Assembly (NCBI RefSeq): GCF_014174495.1
Contig: NZ_JACJHR010000023.1
Coordinates: forward strand, 55,236 to 119,235
DNA from: Amycolatopsis echigonensis
Lineage (GTDB): Bacteria > Actinomycetota > Actinomycetes > Mycobacteriales > Pseudonocardiaceae
DNA: 64,000 nucleotides
Direction of reading: 5' to 3'
This document shows positions 19,207 through 29,059 of the stretch, in pieces (the stretch's first letter is position 1; each line of letters opens with the position of its first letter). Under the pieces are notes generated by a model. It searched no databases. It saw only the letters and a list, made by a program, of their open reading frames with translations, and had not been told where the DNA came from. The translations under genes were made by a program, and so were the position numbers.

Positions 19207-19851
19207 GTGTCCGATCGGCGGGCCCGGCCGCGTGCGGGGCTGACCAGGGAGCGGGTCGTGGACGCCGCGCTCGCTTTCGCGGACGAGCACGGCATCGCCG
19301 CGTTGTCGATGCGCAAGCTCGGCGCGGAACTCGGCGTCGAGGCGATGACGCTCTACCACTACGTGCCGAGCAAGGAAGCGCTGTTCGACGCCCTGGTCGA
19401 CCGGCTTGTCTCGGCGCTGGCCGGGATCGAGCCGGAGCCGGGAGGGTCCGGCCCGGAGTGGCTGGGCCGGGTGGCCCGGGCGTACCGGGAGCAGTTGCTC
19501 ACGCATCCGGGCGCGCTGCCGCTCGCCGCGGCCCGGCCCGCGGTCAGCCCGGACTCGCTGCAGGTGCTCGAAACCGCATTGCAGATGCTTGAGTTGCCGC
19601 CGGCGCGCGGACTCGACATGGTAAACGCCGTGATGACTTTCGTCCTCGGCCACACGCTCGCCGAGGCTGGCCGGACTCCCGGCACACGGTCCGATATGGA
19701 CAGTCTGACGCACCTCGACGAGGACCGCTTTCCGCTGCTCGCACAAGCGCTGCGGGGCGGGGCCCGGCACGAAGAGCGGTTCGAATTCGCCCTTCGGGCA
19801 TTACTGGCCGGACTTTTCGCAACCCACTCGCGGTCTGGGACGTCTGAATGA
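19207..19851 (+). CDS. TetR family regulator (TetR_C_1 type)
   Basis: Repressor of 214 residues. The N-terminal helix-turn-helix is about residues 8-55 (LTRERVVDAALAFADEHGIAALSMRKLGAELGVEAMTLYHYVPSKEALFDALVD). The C-terminal ligand domain has the helical profile of the tetracycline-repressor C class. GTG at 19207 follows AAGGGG. Its stop overlaps the start of the flavoprotein gene by 4 nt (ATGA), so both are translated from one message and probably repressed by this protein through the palindrome at 19176-19188. Inducer unknown; it may be the substrate of the downstream oxidase. Confidence 0.9.
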   Translation: MSDRRARPRAGLTRERVVDAALAFADEHGIAALSMRKLGAELGVEAMTLYHYVPSKEALFDALVDRLVSALAGIEPEPGGSGPEWLGRVARAYREQLLTHPGALPLAAARPAVSPDSLQVLETALQMLELPPARGLDMVNAVMTFVLGHTLAEAGRTPGTRSDMDSLTHLDEDRFPLLAQALRGGARHEERFEFALRALLAGLFATHSRSGTSE

Positions 19852-21311
19852 ACATGACACTGGGGAGAAGGACGTTCTTGCGCGCTGCCGGGTTGACGGC
19901 GGTCGGTGCGGTGGCCGCGGCGTGCACCGCGAAACCGGGACCGCCGGTGCCGCAGACCAGCCCGACGTCGAGAGTGTCCGTCCCGCCGAGCACCAGCTCG
20001 AAGCCGTCCGGACCACCGGACTGGAACGCGTTGCGCGGCAAGCTCTCCGGTGACCTCGTGCTGCCCAGCGACGACGGATTCGCCACCGCGAAGCGGGCGT
20101 TCAATCCGCTTTTCGACGGGCGTAACCCCGCTGCGGTAGCGAAATGCTCGAAGCCGGAGGACGTGCAGGCGTGCGTCGAGGCGGCTGGTGGACGGATCCC
20201 GGTCGCCGCGCGCAGCGGTGGGCACAGTTATGCCGGGTATTCCGCGCCGGACGGCGGGCTGGTGATCGACGTCGGCGGCCTGGCTGGCGTGGATGTTCAG
20301 GGCGACCAGGTCGTGATCGGCGCGGGCGCGAAACTGGGCGACGTCTATTCGGAGCTGGCGAAGGCGGGTCGTTGCCTGCCTGCCGGTTCGTGCCCGACTG
20401 TCGGCATTGCCGGGCTCGCGCTCGGCGGCGGAATCGGCGTATTGACCCGGAAATACGGCCTGACCTGCGACCGGCTGCAATCCGCGCAGATCGTCACGCC
20501 GGACGGCAAGCTGCGCACGGTGAGCGCGCAAGCGGACGACGACCTGTTCTGGGCGCTGCGCGGCGGCGGGGGCGGAAACTTCGGCGTGGTCACCTCGTTC
20601 ACCTTCACTACCGTGGAAGCGCCGACCGTCACGGTGTTTTCGCTGAAGTTCCCGTCCGGTTCGGCGAGCGACGTGGTCGACGCGTGGCAGCGCTGGCTGC
20701 CGAGCGCTCCGCCCGAATTGTGGTCGAACTGCGTGGTTTCCGGCGGCCCGGGCGGAGCGTGCCGGATCGGCGGGGCGTTCGTGGGCAGTTCGGCGGGGCT
20801 GACATCGGCGCTCAGCGGATTGTCGGTGTCGCCGTCCAGCCGCACGATGAAAACCCTTGGCTACGGCGCGGCGATGAACTACTTCTCCGGCAGTTCGGAG
20901 CGTCAGACGTTTGTGGCGTCGTCGCGAATCATCACCGACCCGGTGGATGGTGGGAAGATCGCCGATCTCGCCTCCGGGCACAAGGGAATGGACCTGCTGA
21001 TCGACGGACTCGGCGGCGCGGTGGCCGAAATCGCGCCGACGGCGACAGCGTTTCCGCACCGGAAAGCGCTGGCCAGTATTCAGGTCTACGCTCCGGCCAC
21101 TGCGGACAGCCAGGAGAGCGCGCGCAAGTCAGTGTCCACTGTGGTCTCCGGACTGGCGGACGCGGGCGCGCGCGGCGGCTACGTGAATTACATCGACCCG
21201 GATCTGCCGGACTGGAAGTCGGCCTATTACGGCGACAACGCGGCCCGGTTGGACCAGGTGGCGAAAAAATACGACCCAGACGCGGTTTTCAGGTTCGCTC
21301 AGTCCGCCTGA
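19848..21311 (+). CDS. Exported FAD-linked oxidase (berberine bridge enzyme-like)
   Basis: Flavoprotein of 487 residues in the FAD_binding_4/BBE family, which oxidises alcohols, sugars or amines. The N-terminus carries a twin-arginine motif (GRRTFLRAAG) and a lipobox ending at Cys26 (VAAAC), so it is probably a Tat-exported lipoprotein on the outer face of the membrane. Two flavin attachment residues are present: His126 in ARSGGHSYAGYS and Cys182 in PAGSCPTVG. Together they predict bicovalent FAD, as in berberine bridge enzyme. The C-terminal BBE motif is seen in GGYVNYIDPDLPDWKSAYYGDNAARLDQVAKKYDP. It overlaps the TetR gene by 4 nt, and its 3' end overlaps the convergent GNAT gene by 13 nt. 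Confidence 0.9.
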   Translation: MNMTLGRRTFLRAAGLTAVGAVAAACTAKPGPPVPQTSPTSRVSVPPSTSSKPSGPPDWNALRGKLSGDLVLPSDDGFATAKRAFNPLFDGRNPAAVAKCSKPEDVQACVEAAGGRIPVAARSGGHSYAGYSAPDGGLVIDVGGLAGVDVQGDQVVIGAGAKLGDVYSELAKAGRCLPAGSCPTVGIAGLALGGGIGVLTRKYGLTCDRLQSAQIVTPDGKLRTVSAQADDDLFWALRGGGGGNFGVVTSFTFTTVEAPTVTVFSLKFPSGSASDVVDAWQRWLPSAPPELWSNCVVSGGPGGACRIGGAFVGSSAGLTSALSGLSVSPSSRTMKTLGYGAAMNYFSGSSERQTFVASSRIITDPVDGGKIADLASGHKGMDLLIDGLGGAVAEIAPTATAFPHRKALASIQVYAPATADSQESARKSVSTVVSGLADAGARGGYVNYIDPDLPDWKSAYYGDNAARLDQVAKKYDPDAVFRFAQSA

Positions 21312-21760
21312 GGCGGGTGCCAGACGTAACGCACGTCTGGCTCCCCCTCTTCATTTCGCTGTCCGTCGGTGTATTCGACCGCGACGAAACCGTGGCGGCG
21401 GTAAAACCGTTGTGCTGGCTCGTTGATCTGAAATGTCCACAGGGTCAGCCCGTCAGGTCTGAGCTGTTTGGCCAAGTCCACCAACTGGTCGCCGATTCCC
21501 CGACCACGCCACGGAAGATCGAGATAAAGCTGCGCCAGCTCCGCGCCGTCGAGCACGAGCAGTCCGGCCACAGCGGACTCGGCAACCGCGATCCAGGTTT
21601 CCTGCTGTGGCACCACGATGTTCGCGAACCACCAGCGCACCGCGTCGTCGTCGTGGACGCGGCGGACTGTCGGCAGCGCGGCGGAGAACGACCGCAGCCA
21701 CACGTCGGCGATGTCGCGTGCGTCAGCGGCCGTTGCCCGTCGCAGGTCCGCTGTGGTCAG
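21299..21760 (-). CDS. GNAT family N-acetyltransferase
   Basis: Acetyl-CoA-dependent acetyltransferase of 153 residues. It has the GNAT core AVAGLLVLDGAELAQLYLDLPWRGRGIGDQLVDLAKQL (pyrophosphate-binding R-G-R-G-I-G) and the C-terminal NEPAQRFYRRHGFVAVEY. Acceptor unknown. A start at the GTG near 21703 would lose the first strand. The family N-terminus (TTADLRRATAADARDIADVW) begins right after a CTG at 21758-21760, whose last bases overlap the TGA of the upstream aldehyde dehydrogenase (CTGA). I therefore propose a rare CTG start, coupled to that gene and preceded by GGGG at 7 nt. The gene is secure; the start is inferred. Confidence 0.82.
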   Translation of the reverse strand: MTTADLRRATAADARDIADVWLRSFSAALPTVRRVHDDDAVRWWFANIVVPQQETWIAVAESAVAGLLVLDGAELAQLYLDLPWRGRGIGDQLVDLAKQLRPDGLTLWTFQINEPAQRFYRRHGFVAVEYTDGQRNEEGEPDVRYVWHPPQAD

Positions 21761-23202
21761 AGGTCGACCCCGGTGAAGACCGTGACCCGTTCCTCGGTCA
21801 GGTCGTTCATCGCCGACAGCACGCCTTCCCGGCCGACGCCCGAACCCTTTACACCGCCGTACGGCATCTGGTCCGCCCGATACGACGGCACGTCACCGAT
21901 GATGACGCCACCAACTTCCAGTTCCGCCGAAGCGTGGAAGGCCAGTTGCACGTCGCTGGTGAACACCCCGGCCTGAAGTCCGTACGCGGACGCGTTCACC
22001 GAAGCGAAAGCCTCGTCCACGCCATCCACAATGGACACCGCCAGCACTGGTCCGAAGATTTCCTCCGACCAAGCCTTCGCGTCCGCGGGCACGTCGGCCA
22101 GCAGAGTCGGCGCAACCGTTGCGCCCGAACGGGTTCCGCCAGTCAGCACGCGCGCGCCACCAGCCACCGCTTCGTCGACCCACGCGATGATCCGCTCTGC
22201 GGCCGCCTCGTCGACGACTGGGCCGACGTCGGTGTTGCGGTCGTACGGATCACCGGTCTGCTGCGCTTCGACGGCCTCGGTCAGCGCGGGCACGAACTCG
22301 TCCGAGATCGCCGCGTCCACGATCACCCGCTGCACCGCGATGCACGACTGGCCCGCCTGATAGTTCCCGAACGTCGCGATCCGCTGCGCGGCGCCTTCGA
22401 GGTCCGGCCAGTCCCGCAGCACGACCGCCGCGGCGTTGCCGCCCAGTTCGAGGACCACGTGCTTGCGCGCCGCCGCGTCCGCGATCGACCAGCCGACCGG
22501 GCCCGAGCCGGTGAACGACACGACCGGCAGCCGCGGGTCGGCGACGAGTGCCTGAGTCTCCTCGTTTCCCAGCGGCAGCACGGAAAACGCGCCTTCCGGC
22601 AGGTCGGTCTCGGCGAGCAGTTCGCCGAGCACCAGCGACGACAGCGGCGTGCGCGGCGCGGGTTTGACGATGATCGGCGCGCCGACCGCCAGCGCGGGAG
22701 CGACCTTGTGCGCCACCAGGTTCAGCGGGAAGTTGAACGGCGCGATCCCGAGCACCGGCCCGCGCGGCACCCGGCGGGTCAGCGCGAGCCGGGCGTCGCC
22801 GGACGGATCGGCGTCGAGCCGCTGGACGTCGCCGCTGAACCGGCGGGCCTCCTCGGCCGCGATCCGGAACACCGACACCGCGCGCTTCACCTCGGCCTCG
22901 GCCCATTTCAACGGCTTGCCGTTCTCGGCCGTGATCACCTCGGCGAGCTCCTCGGCCCGCATCGCGAGCCCGCGCGAAACGTGCTCCAGCGCGGCCGCGC
23001 GCTGATGCGCGGGAGTGCGCCGGAACTCCTTCGCGACCGCGGCCGCCGCGGCCACCGCCCGTTCCACCTGGTCAGCGCCGGGCACCGCGACCGTCGCCAC
23101 TTCGCTGCCGTCGAACGGGTGGTGTACCACGAGGGTGCTCGCGCCCTGCTCAGCCTGACCGGCGATCCACGCGGCCCGCGGCTGTGGGGTGATCGTGTCC
23201 AT
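21757..23202 (-). CDS. NAD(P)+-dependent aldehyde dehydrogenase
   Basis: Aldehyde dehydrogenase of 481 residues that converts an aldehyde to its acid. It has the FNFPLN motif near residue 156 and the nucleotide-binding FTGSGPVG (230-237). The catalytic general base is Glu252 in LELGGNA and the nucleophile Cys287 in GQSCIAVQR, with the late EEIFGPVL signature further on. Length and motifs are complete. The substrate is undetermined; the sequence is close to the lactaldehyde/succinate-semialdehyde group. It leads a two-gene unit with the GNAT acetyltransferase and diverges from the rhomboid-like gene by about 130 nt. Confidence 0.93.
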   Translation of the reverse strand: MDTITPQPRAAWIAGQAEQGASTLVVHHPFDGSEVATVAVPGADQVERAVAAAAAVAKEFRRTPAHQRAAALEHVSRGLAMRAEELAEVITAENGKPLKWAEAEVKRAVSVFRIAAEEARRFSGDVQRLDADPSGDARLALTRRVPRGPVLGIAPFNFPLNLVAHKVAPALAVGAPIIVKPAPRTPLSSLVLGELLAETDLPEGAFSVLPLGNEETQALVADPRLPVVSFTGSGPVGWSIADAAARKHVVLELGGNAAAVVLRDWPDLEGAAQRIATFGNYQAGQSCIAVQRVIVDAAISDEFVPALTEAVEAQQTGDPYDRNTDVGPVVDEAAAERIIAWVDEAVAGGARVLTGGTRSGATVAPTLLADVPADAKAWSEEIFGPVLAVSIVDGVDEAFASVNASAYGLQAGVFTSDVQLAFHASAELEVGGVIIGDVPSYRADQMPYGGVKGSGVGREGVLSAMNDLTEERVTVFTGVDL

Positions 23203-23330
23203 GCGCTCAAGGTATTAGGGAGCGCCAGGCCCGGCACGCCGGACTCGGTCCTTCGATTGTGGCACCTGTCCCGGCACCGGGATGACATTTGTCGGGGGTC
23301 CGCGGGGACCGCCCGCCATATCGTCAGCGC

Positions 23331-23978
23331 ATGACCAATTCGGTTGCCTCGCGCTGGTCCGCCAGCCCGTTCCGAGCCTTCTTCGCTCGTGTCGGAACAC
23401 CGCGCCGTCCGGTGCTGACCGGCGCGGTGTTCCTCGTGACCGCGGCCGTGCTTCTGGCCCAACTGGCGGACCCCGACCTGTTCGACCGCTTCAAGCGCGA
23501 CGCCACGGCGATCGACGCCGGAGAGTGGTGGCGGCTGCTGACCGGCATGTTCTTCCAGGACGGCAAGCTGTTCGGCGGGATTTTCAACCTGGTCGCCCTC
23601 GCCGTGGTGGGCACTTTCGCGGAATGGTGCCTCGGTCGCGTTTCCTGGTTCGTCCTGTACTTCGGCTGCGGACTGTTCGGCCAGTACCTCAGCTCCGTCT
23701 GGCTGAATCCGGTGGGGGCGGGGAACTCGATGTGCGTCGCCGGGCTGCTCGGCGCGCTCGCCGTCGTGGTGGGGCGGGCGCGCGACGCCGAGCCGCCGCA
23801 AGCGCTCTACCTCGCCGCGCTGCTGATCCCGCCGCTAGCCGTGCTCGACACGGTGCTGCACGACAACCACGGCATGCCCGCGCTGCTCGGCATCGCGCTG
23901 GGATTGCTGGTCACCGGTTTCGGTAAAGGTCGCGCAGCAGCAGGATCTCCGCGCAGTGATGGATCATCTCTCGGTTGA
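23331..23978 (+). CDS. Rhomboid-like membrane protein
   Basis: Integral membrane protein of 215 residues with about six hydrophobic helices. The early WWRLLTGMFFQ segment and the later helices resemble rhomboids. Candidate catalytic residues are Ser133 in GAGNSMCVAGLLGA and His180 in LHDNHGMPALLG. The serine motif is not the standard GxSG, so protease activity is uncertain and the protein could be an inactive relative. ATG at 23331 begins the open frame. Its 3' end overlaps the convergent DinB-like gene by 68 nt; the overlapping tail is Ala/Gly/Ser-rich and not conserved-looking. Confidence 0.7.
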   Translation: MTNSVASRWSASPFRAFFARVGTPRRPVLTGAVFLVTAAVLLAQLADPDLFDRFKRDATAIDAGEWWRLLTGMFFQDGKLFGGIFNLVALAVVGTFAEWCLGRVSWFVLYFGCGLFGQYLSSVWLNPVGAGNSMCVAGLLGALAVVVGRARDAEPPQALYLAALLIPPLAVLDTVLHDNHGMPALLGIALGLLVTGFGKGRAAAGSPRSDGSSLG

Positions 23979-24456
23979 TGTGCAGGACGAGCGCGGCCAT
24001 CGACAGCTCCGCGTACGGCCCTTCAGCCGGACCGCAGGGACGGGCCAACGCTTCGGCGTCGAGACTGCGTACGCTGGCGATCCAGGTCGCGTACGCGTCG
24101 TCGAGTTGCTTCAGCGCTTCGTCGGCAGTTCCCGCGTACGGGAAGTCTTGGTAGGACACCGGCGGCCCGCCGAAGTGCGACGCGGAACGCATGCCCAGCA
24201 CTCCCGGGATGATGTGGGCCAGACGCCACGCGATCGTGGTCACCGGCGGGGGAGTCGGCTCCGGGAACGAGAAATCGACAGTGAAGTCGCCGGTGCCCGG
24301 TTCGTTCTCGCTCGTGCGCGGGCGCACTGTCCAGCAGTCCGCGACCGGCTGCCAGAAGTACTCGTCGTCGGTCAGCCCCTCGAGCCTCGGGCGCACGTGG
24401 TTCTGCCAGTGCCAGTCGAGCTGCTCGGCCAGTTCGTTGGTCCAGTCGTTGGTCAT
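23911..24456 (-). CDS. DinB-like metal-dependent protein
   Basis: Protein of 181 residues with the DinB four-helix fold. The features are a Trp-rich start (LDWHWQNHVRPRLEGLTDDEYFWQPV), a central TIAWRLAHIIPGVLGMR helix, and a final LHINREMIHHCAEILLLRDLY helix whose histidines would complete the metal site. Such proteins are often thiol transferases linked to mycothiol. No partner enzyme is adjacent. Its start lies 120 nt from guaA, which diverges from it. Confidence 0.82.
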   Translation of the reverse strand: MTNDWTNELAEQLDWHWQNHVRPRLEGLTDDEYFWQPVADCWTVRPRTSENEPGTGDFTVDFSFPEPTPPPVTTIAWRLAHIIPGVLGMRSASHFGGPPVSYQDFPYAGTADEALKQLDDAYATWIASVRSLDAEALARPCGPAEGPYAELSMAALVLHINREMIHHCAEILLLRDLYRNR

Positions 24457-24576
24457 GGGAGTGAAGGTAAGCCGGGTCGCGGACAGCGGCTGTCCTTATT
24501 CCGGGGGCATTGCCGACGTGACGGGGCCCACCTGGGACGATGGTGGCAAAAGCGCTCATTCGCCTGGAGGTCGTAG

Positions 24577-26133
<1,557 letters not shown>

Positions 26134-26140
26134 GCTGACA

Positions 26141-26174
26141 AAAAACGGGGTCCGGACGTCCGGGCCCCGTTTTT
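26141..26174. terminator. Bidirectional rho-independent terminator after guaA
   Basis: A 16-bp stem with one G:U pair (26141-26156 with 26159-26174) starts with an A run and ends with a T run. It therefore serves both guaA and the convergent small membrane gene ending at 26180. Confidence 0.92.
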
Positions 26175-26179
26175 GTGTC

Positions 26180-26410
26180 TTACGGCCGTCGTTTGCGGAA
26201 GGACGCGCCGAGCATCAGGATCCCGCAGAACACCGCGCCGCCCGCGATGATCCAGCGGAAGTCGAAGGTGGGCAGCCAGCTGGAGCCGTCGGTGAGGACG
26301 TAGCCGGACACCAGCAGGGTCGCGACCCCGACGATCAGCGTGATCCAGTCGACCCCGCGGCGGCGAACCGGGGCTTCGGGCTCGTCGTAGGAGTAAGGGT
26401 TCTCAGCCAC
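26180..26410 (-). CDS. Small two-helix membrane protein
   Basis: Protein of 76 residues with an acidic/Pro-rich cytoplasmic start (MAENPYSYDEPEAPVRRRG) and two transmembrane helices (about 21-42 and 50-68), ending in basic residues (SFRKRRP). Function unknown. Its start overlaps the end of the PspC gene by 8 nt, so it is co-translated with it and may act with the same envelope-stress system. Confidence 0.75.
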   Translation of the reverse strand: MAENPYSYDEPEAPVRRRGVDWITLIVGVATLLVSGYVLTDGSSWLPTFDFRWIIAGGAVFCGILMLGASFRKRRP

Positions 26411-27695
26411 GGCGCACCTCCACGTGGCCCACGCCGTTGGTGACGTGGAGCGTGATCTTCTGTCCGCCGACGTTGTCGTCGCCGTTGTCGGTCCCGGTGA
26501 TGGCCGGCTGGCCGACCCCGTTGGACGTGCGGTTCAGGCAGTCGACCTCGCCGGCGCTGTTCTCGCAGGTGAAGGTGACGTCCGCGGTGCGCGGCACGAT
26601 GACCTCGGTGTTCCCGGCACCGTTCGAGACCGTCGTAGTGACCGGCTCGCTCGCGGTCAGCTGGGTCAGGTCGATCTTCATGTCGCCGGCGGTGTGCCGG
26701 TAGACCGGCTGCACTTCGGCCGCCGTACGCGGGGTGGCGGACAGGTCGCCGACGCCGCCGCGTACGTCGAGGTTGTCGAACGTGCTGGTCGTGAGCACCA
26801 GCCCGGCGATCGACAGCGGGATCGCGAGCCCGATCAGGCCACGAGCTCCGCGAGCGAACGCCCCGGCCACGAGCCCGACGCCCAGCACGGCGAGCGTCAT
26901 GCCGATGATGTGCCGCAGCGAGAACCAGTCGAAGCCGTTCAGCGCGAGCGCGACGCCGATGCCGGCCACGATCACCGCGACCCCGAGCGTGGCGGCGCCG
27001 ATCTTGGACCGTCGCCGCGGCGGCCGGTGTGCATAGTTGTTGTAGTCGCCAGCCGGAGGCGGCGGCGGGACCGGTGCCGCCGGGTCGGGCAGATCCCAGC
27101 CCGCCGGGTCGGCGGCCAGCGGGTCCCAGCCCGGTGCCGCCGCCGTGGGAGTCGGGGTGTCGCTGTTCATCGTGAAAGCTCCGGTTCCGGAAGCAGCCCC
27201 GTCCGCCGCGAACGCGACGACCGGCGCCGGTCGGTTGTCCTGTCCGCGGGTGCGGTGCAGGAGATACAGGCACGTGGCGAGCAACGCGAACCCGATCAGG
27301 CCGCCCCCGTCGAACCAGCCGCCGCCGAACGTCCACCCGACGACCGGAATCAACGCGACGGTCAAGACGGCCGCGAAAGCCTTGGTCATGGTCGACCGGC
27401 CCCGCCCGATCAACGCCTCGAAGCCGGAAACCTCGTCGCCCTCTCCGGGGAAGAACAGCCACCCGAGCAGGTAAAGCACCAGCCCGAACCCCCCGAAAAC
27501 GGTCGCCGCCACCAACGCGACCCGAATCACCACCGGATCGATCCCGTAGCGATCCCCCAGCCCAGCCGCGACCCCCGCGACCTTCCGCCCCGAGTGCGGC
27601 CGCCGAGGCCTGCTGGCCCAGAAGTCCTTGACGGTCTCCTCGAACCCGTTCAACGGGTTGCTCCGCGGAGGCCGCACGTCGTTCGCACCACTCAT
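26403..27695 (-). CDS. PspC-domain membrane protein with LiaF-like C-terminal domain
   Basis: Membrane protein of about 430 residues. Near the N-terminus is a PspC domain (SGRKVAGVAAGLGDRYGIDPVVIRVALVAATVFGGFGLVLYLLGWLFFPG). Several further helices surround a Pro/Ala-rich linker. The extracellular C-terminal domain is beta-rich with a Cys pair (TFTCENSAGEVDCLN), resembling the LiaF/DUF1707-associated fold. PspC proteins take part in envelope-stress sensing. The ATG at 27695 is chosen to place the PspC domain close to the start; ATG at 27707 is possible. A PspC-type sensor kinase lies on the other strand across an inserted block. Confidence 0.85.
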   Translation of the reverse strand: MSGANDVRPPRSNPLNGFEETVKDFWASRPRRPHSGRKVAGVAAGLGDRYGIDPVVIRVALVAATVFGGFGLVLYLLGWLFFPGEGDEVSGFEALIGRGRSTMTKAFAAVLTVALIPVVGWTFGGGWFDGGGLIGFALLATCLYLLHRTRGQDNRPAPVVAFAADGAASGTGAFTMNSDTPTPTAAAPGWDPLAADPAGWDLPDPAAPVPPPPPAGDYNNYAHRPPRRRSKIGAATLGVAVIVAGIGVALALNGFDWFSLRHIIGMTLAVLGVGLVAGAFARGARGLIGLAIPLSIAGLVLTTSTFDNLDVRGGVGDLSATPRTAAEVQPVYRHTAGDMKIDLTQLTASEPVTTTVSNGAGNTEVIVPRTADVTFTCENSAGEVDCLNRTSNGVGQPAITGTDNGDDNVGGQKITLHVTNGVGHVEVRRG

Positions 27696-27935
27696 GCCGT
27701 ACAGCATGGTCGAGGCCGGGGAGGGGCACATCGGGGAAGGTCCCTGAGGTTATCCCGGAGATTGGGTCCCTTGGTCACGGTGTCGTGCGGGATTGCGGAA
27801 CCCTGAGTCGACCAGCCAGCCCGGCTTGCCACCACTTCGAGGGAACGACTGGCGATCCGGAAACCGTTCGCAGCGCTTCGATGTAGTCAGCGTGACGCTG
27901 CGGCTCTCCTAGGCGGGGCCGGGGCGCTGGAGGTT

Positions 27936-28499
27936 TCAGCCCCGGGGGAGCAGCTTGTCCAACGCCGTCGCGACGTCTTCAGCCTTTTTGCAAGCGGCCG
28001 CAGTGTCGTCGCCGATCAGCACGATTACCAGGGCGCGTGCGTTGGGTCCGACCTCCATGCCTATCTGGCATCCGCCCGGAGAGCCCAGGAGGTCACGTTG
28101 CTCGATGAGCTTCCGGCCGTCGATGTTTCCTTCGTGTGCTGAATGAGGATTCTGAATATTTTCCGTGTACTTTTGGCCGTTTTGAAGTGCGATGCCGACT
28201 TCGGCTGCCGGGTCCCTCGCGGCATTTTCGGACATCTTCTTTGTCCGGCAGCTTCGATTGGAGTCCGCGATGGACGGTTGCGCTGGCGGGAATCCCTGGC
28301 CGGCCAGAATTTGATCGACCAGCTGGCACTGGTTCAGCGAAGCGAATGGATTGTCGGAACTGGAAGCGGGGCTGGTGGCTGCCGCAGGTGCCGATGCGGT
28401 CGGCGTTGCCGAGCCGTCAACGGTGTTGCTGCAGGCTGCTGTGCCGATCAGGGCCAACGCGGCGCTGAGTAGCCCCGCTGTTCGGCGAGTCTTCGTCAC
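27936..28499 (-). CDS. DUF3558 lipoprotein
   Basis: Lipoprotein of 187 residues. The signal peptide ends in a lipobox with Cys23 (GTAAC), followed by a Ser/Thr/Ala-rich spacer and a DUF3558 domain (NPFASLNQCQLVDQILAGQGF... SPGGCQIGMEVGPNARALVIVLIGDD). Two cysteine pairs suggest disulfides. DUF3558 proteins are common in Pseudonocardiaceae beside PPE/WXG100-type genes; their job is unknown. Base composition is less GC-rich than the neighbours. Its ATG overlaps the stop of the upstream gene by 4 nt (ATGA), marking an operon. Confidence 0.82.
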   Translation of the reverse strand: MTKTRRTAGLLSAALALIGTAACSNTVDGSATPTASAPAAATSPASSSDNPFASLNQCQLVDQILAGQGFPPAQPSIADSNRSCRTKKMSENAARDPAAEVGIALQNGQKYTENIQNPHSAHEGNIDGRKLIEQRDLLGSPGGCQIGMEVGPNARALVIVLIGDDTAAACKKAEDVATALDKLLPRG

Positions 28500-28993
28500 G
28501 AATTATCCAGCTTCTTGTTGAGTTCGGCGAACGATGTAGTGTTTTCTGATTCGTTCTTTTTATAGTTTTCGCGCGCGATGGTCAGGGCGTCCAGGGCGGC
28601 CTTGACGCCGTTGTACATAAGGTCCAGATTGGGGAGCATCGCGCTGGTGTCCCCTTCGGCGACTGTGGTGTTGAATTTCGCTACCTTGTTGGCATAGTCG
28701 GAGCTGCCCATTTGCGCGGTCTGGGTCAAGATATTCAAGTCGTAGCGCATGTCCCGGTAGCCGTCCAGGAAGAAGTTGCACGCTTTCAGATAGGCGTTGA
28801 ACCCAGCCTCATTGACTGCGAACGCCCCGCTCTGCGCCAATGCCTTCAGCGTGTTTCCAGCCTCGCGTATTTTTAGTGCGGCTTCGTGGCTTCCGGGGCC
28901 CTCGGTGAGCCCCGCCAGGAAGGCGTTGCCCGCTGTGTCGGCTGCGGACGAGCTTCCGGAGATCGGCTCCGCGTTTACTTCGATTCCTGACAT
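28496..28993 (-). CDS. Helical WXG100-like/ESX-associated hypothetical protein
   Basis: Protein of 165 residues with no signal peptide. It is mainly amphipathic helices with an early Ser/Ala/Thr-rich start (VNAEPISGSSSAADTAGNAFLAGL) and a C-terminal stretch containing YKKNE, a possible YxxxD/E-type secretion signal. No WxG motif is visible. Codon use is notably AT-richer than the genome norm, suggesting recent transfer. It is sandwiched between a PPE-like gene and a DUF3558 lipoprotein, the usual company of type VII secretion substrates, so it is probably an exported or surface helix-bundle protein. Confidence 0.7.
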   Translation of the reverse strand: MSGIEVNAEPISGSSSAADTAGNAFLAGLTEGPGSHEAALKIREAGNTLKALAQSGAFAVNEAGFNAYLKACNFFLDGYRDMRYDLNILTQTAQMGSSDYANKVAKFNTTVAEGDTSAMLPNLDLMYNGVKAALDALTIARENYKKNESENTTSFAELNKKLDNS

Positions 28994-29059
28994 CGGCTGC
29001 TCCTGTGTCTGCGCTCAACGCGCGAAGGCAGTGGGCATGTGGCGAAAATCCTGCGCGGA

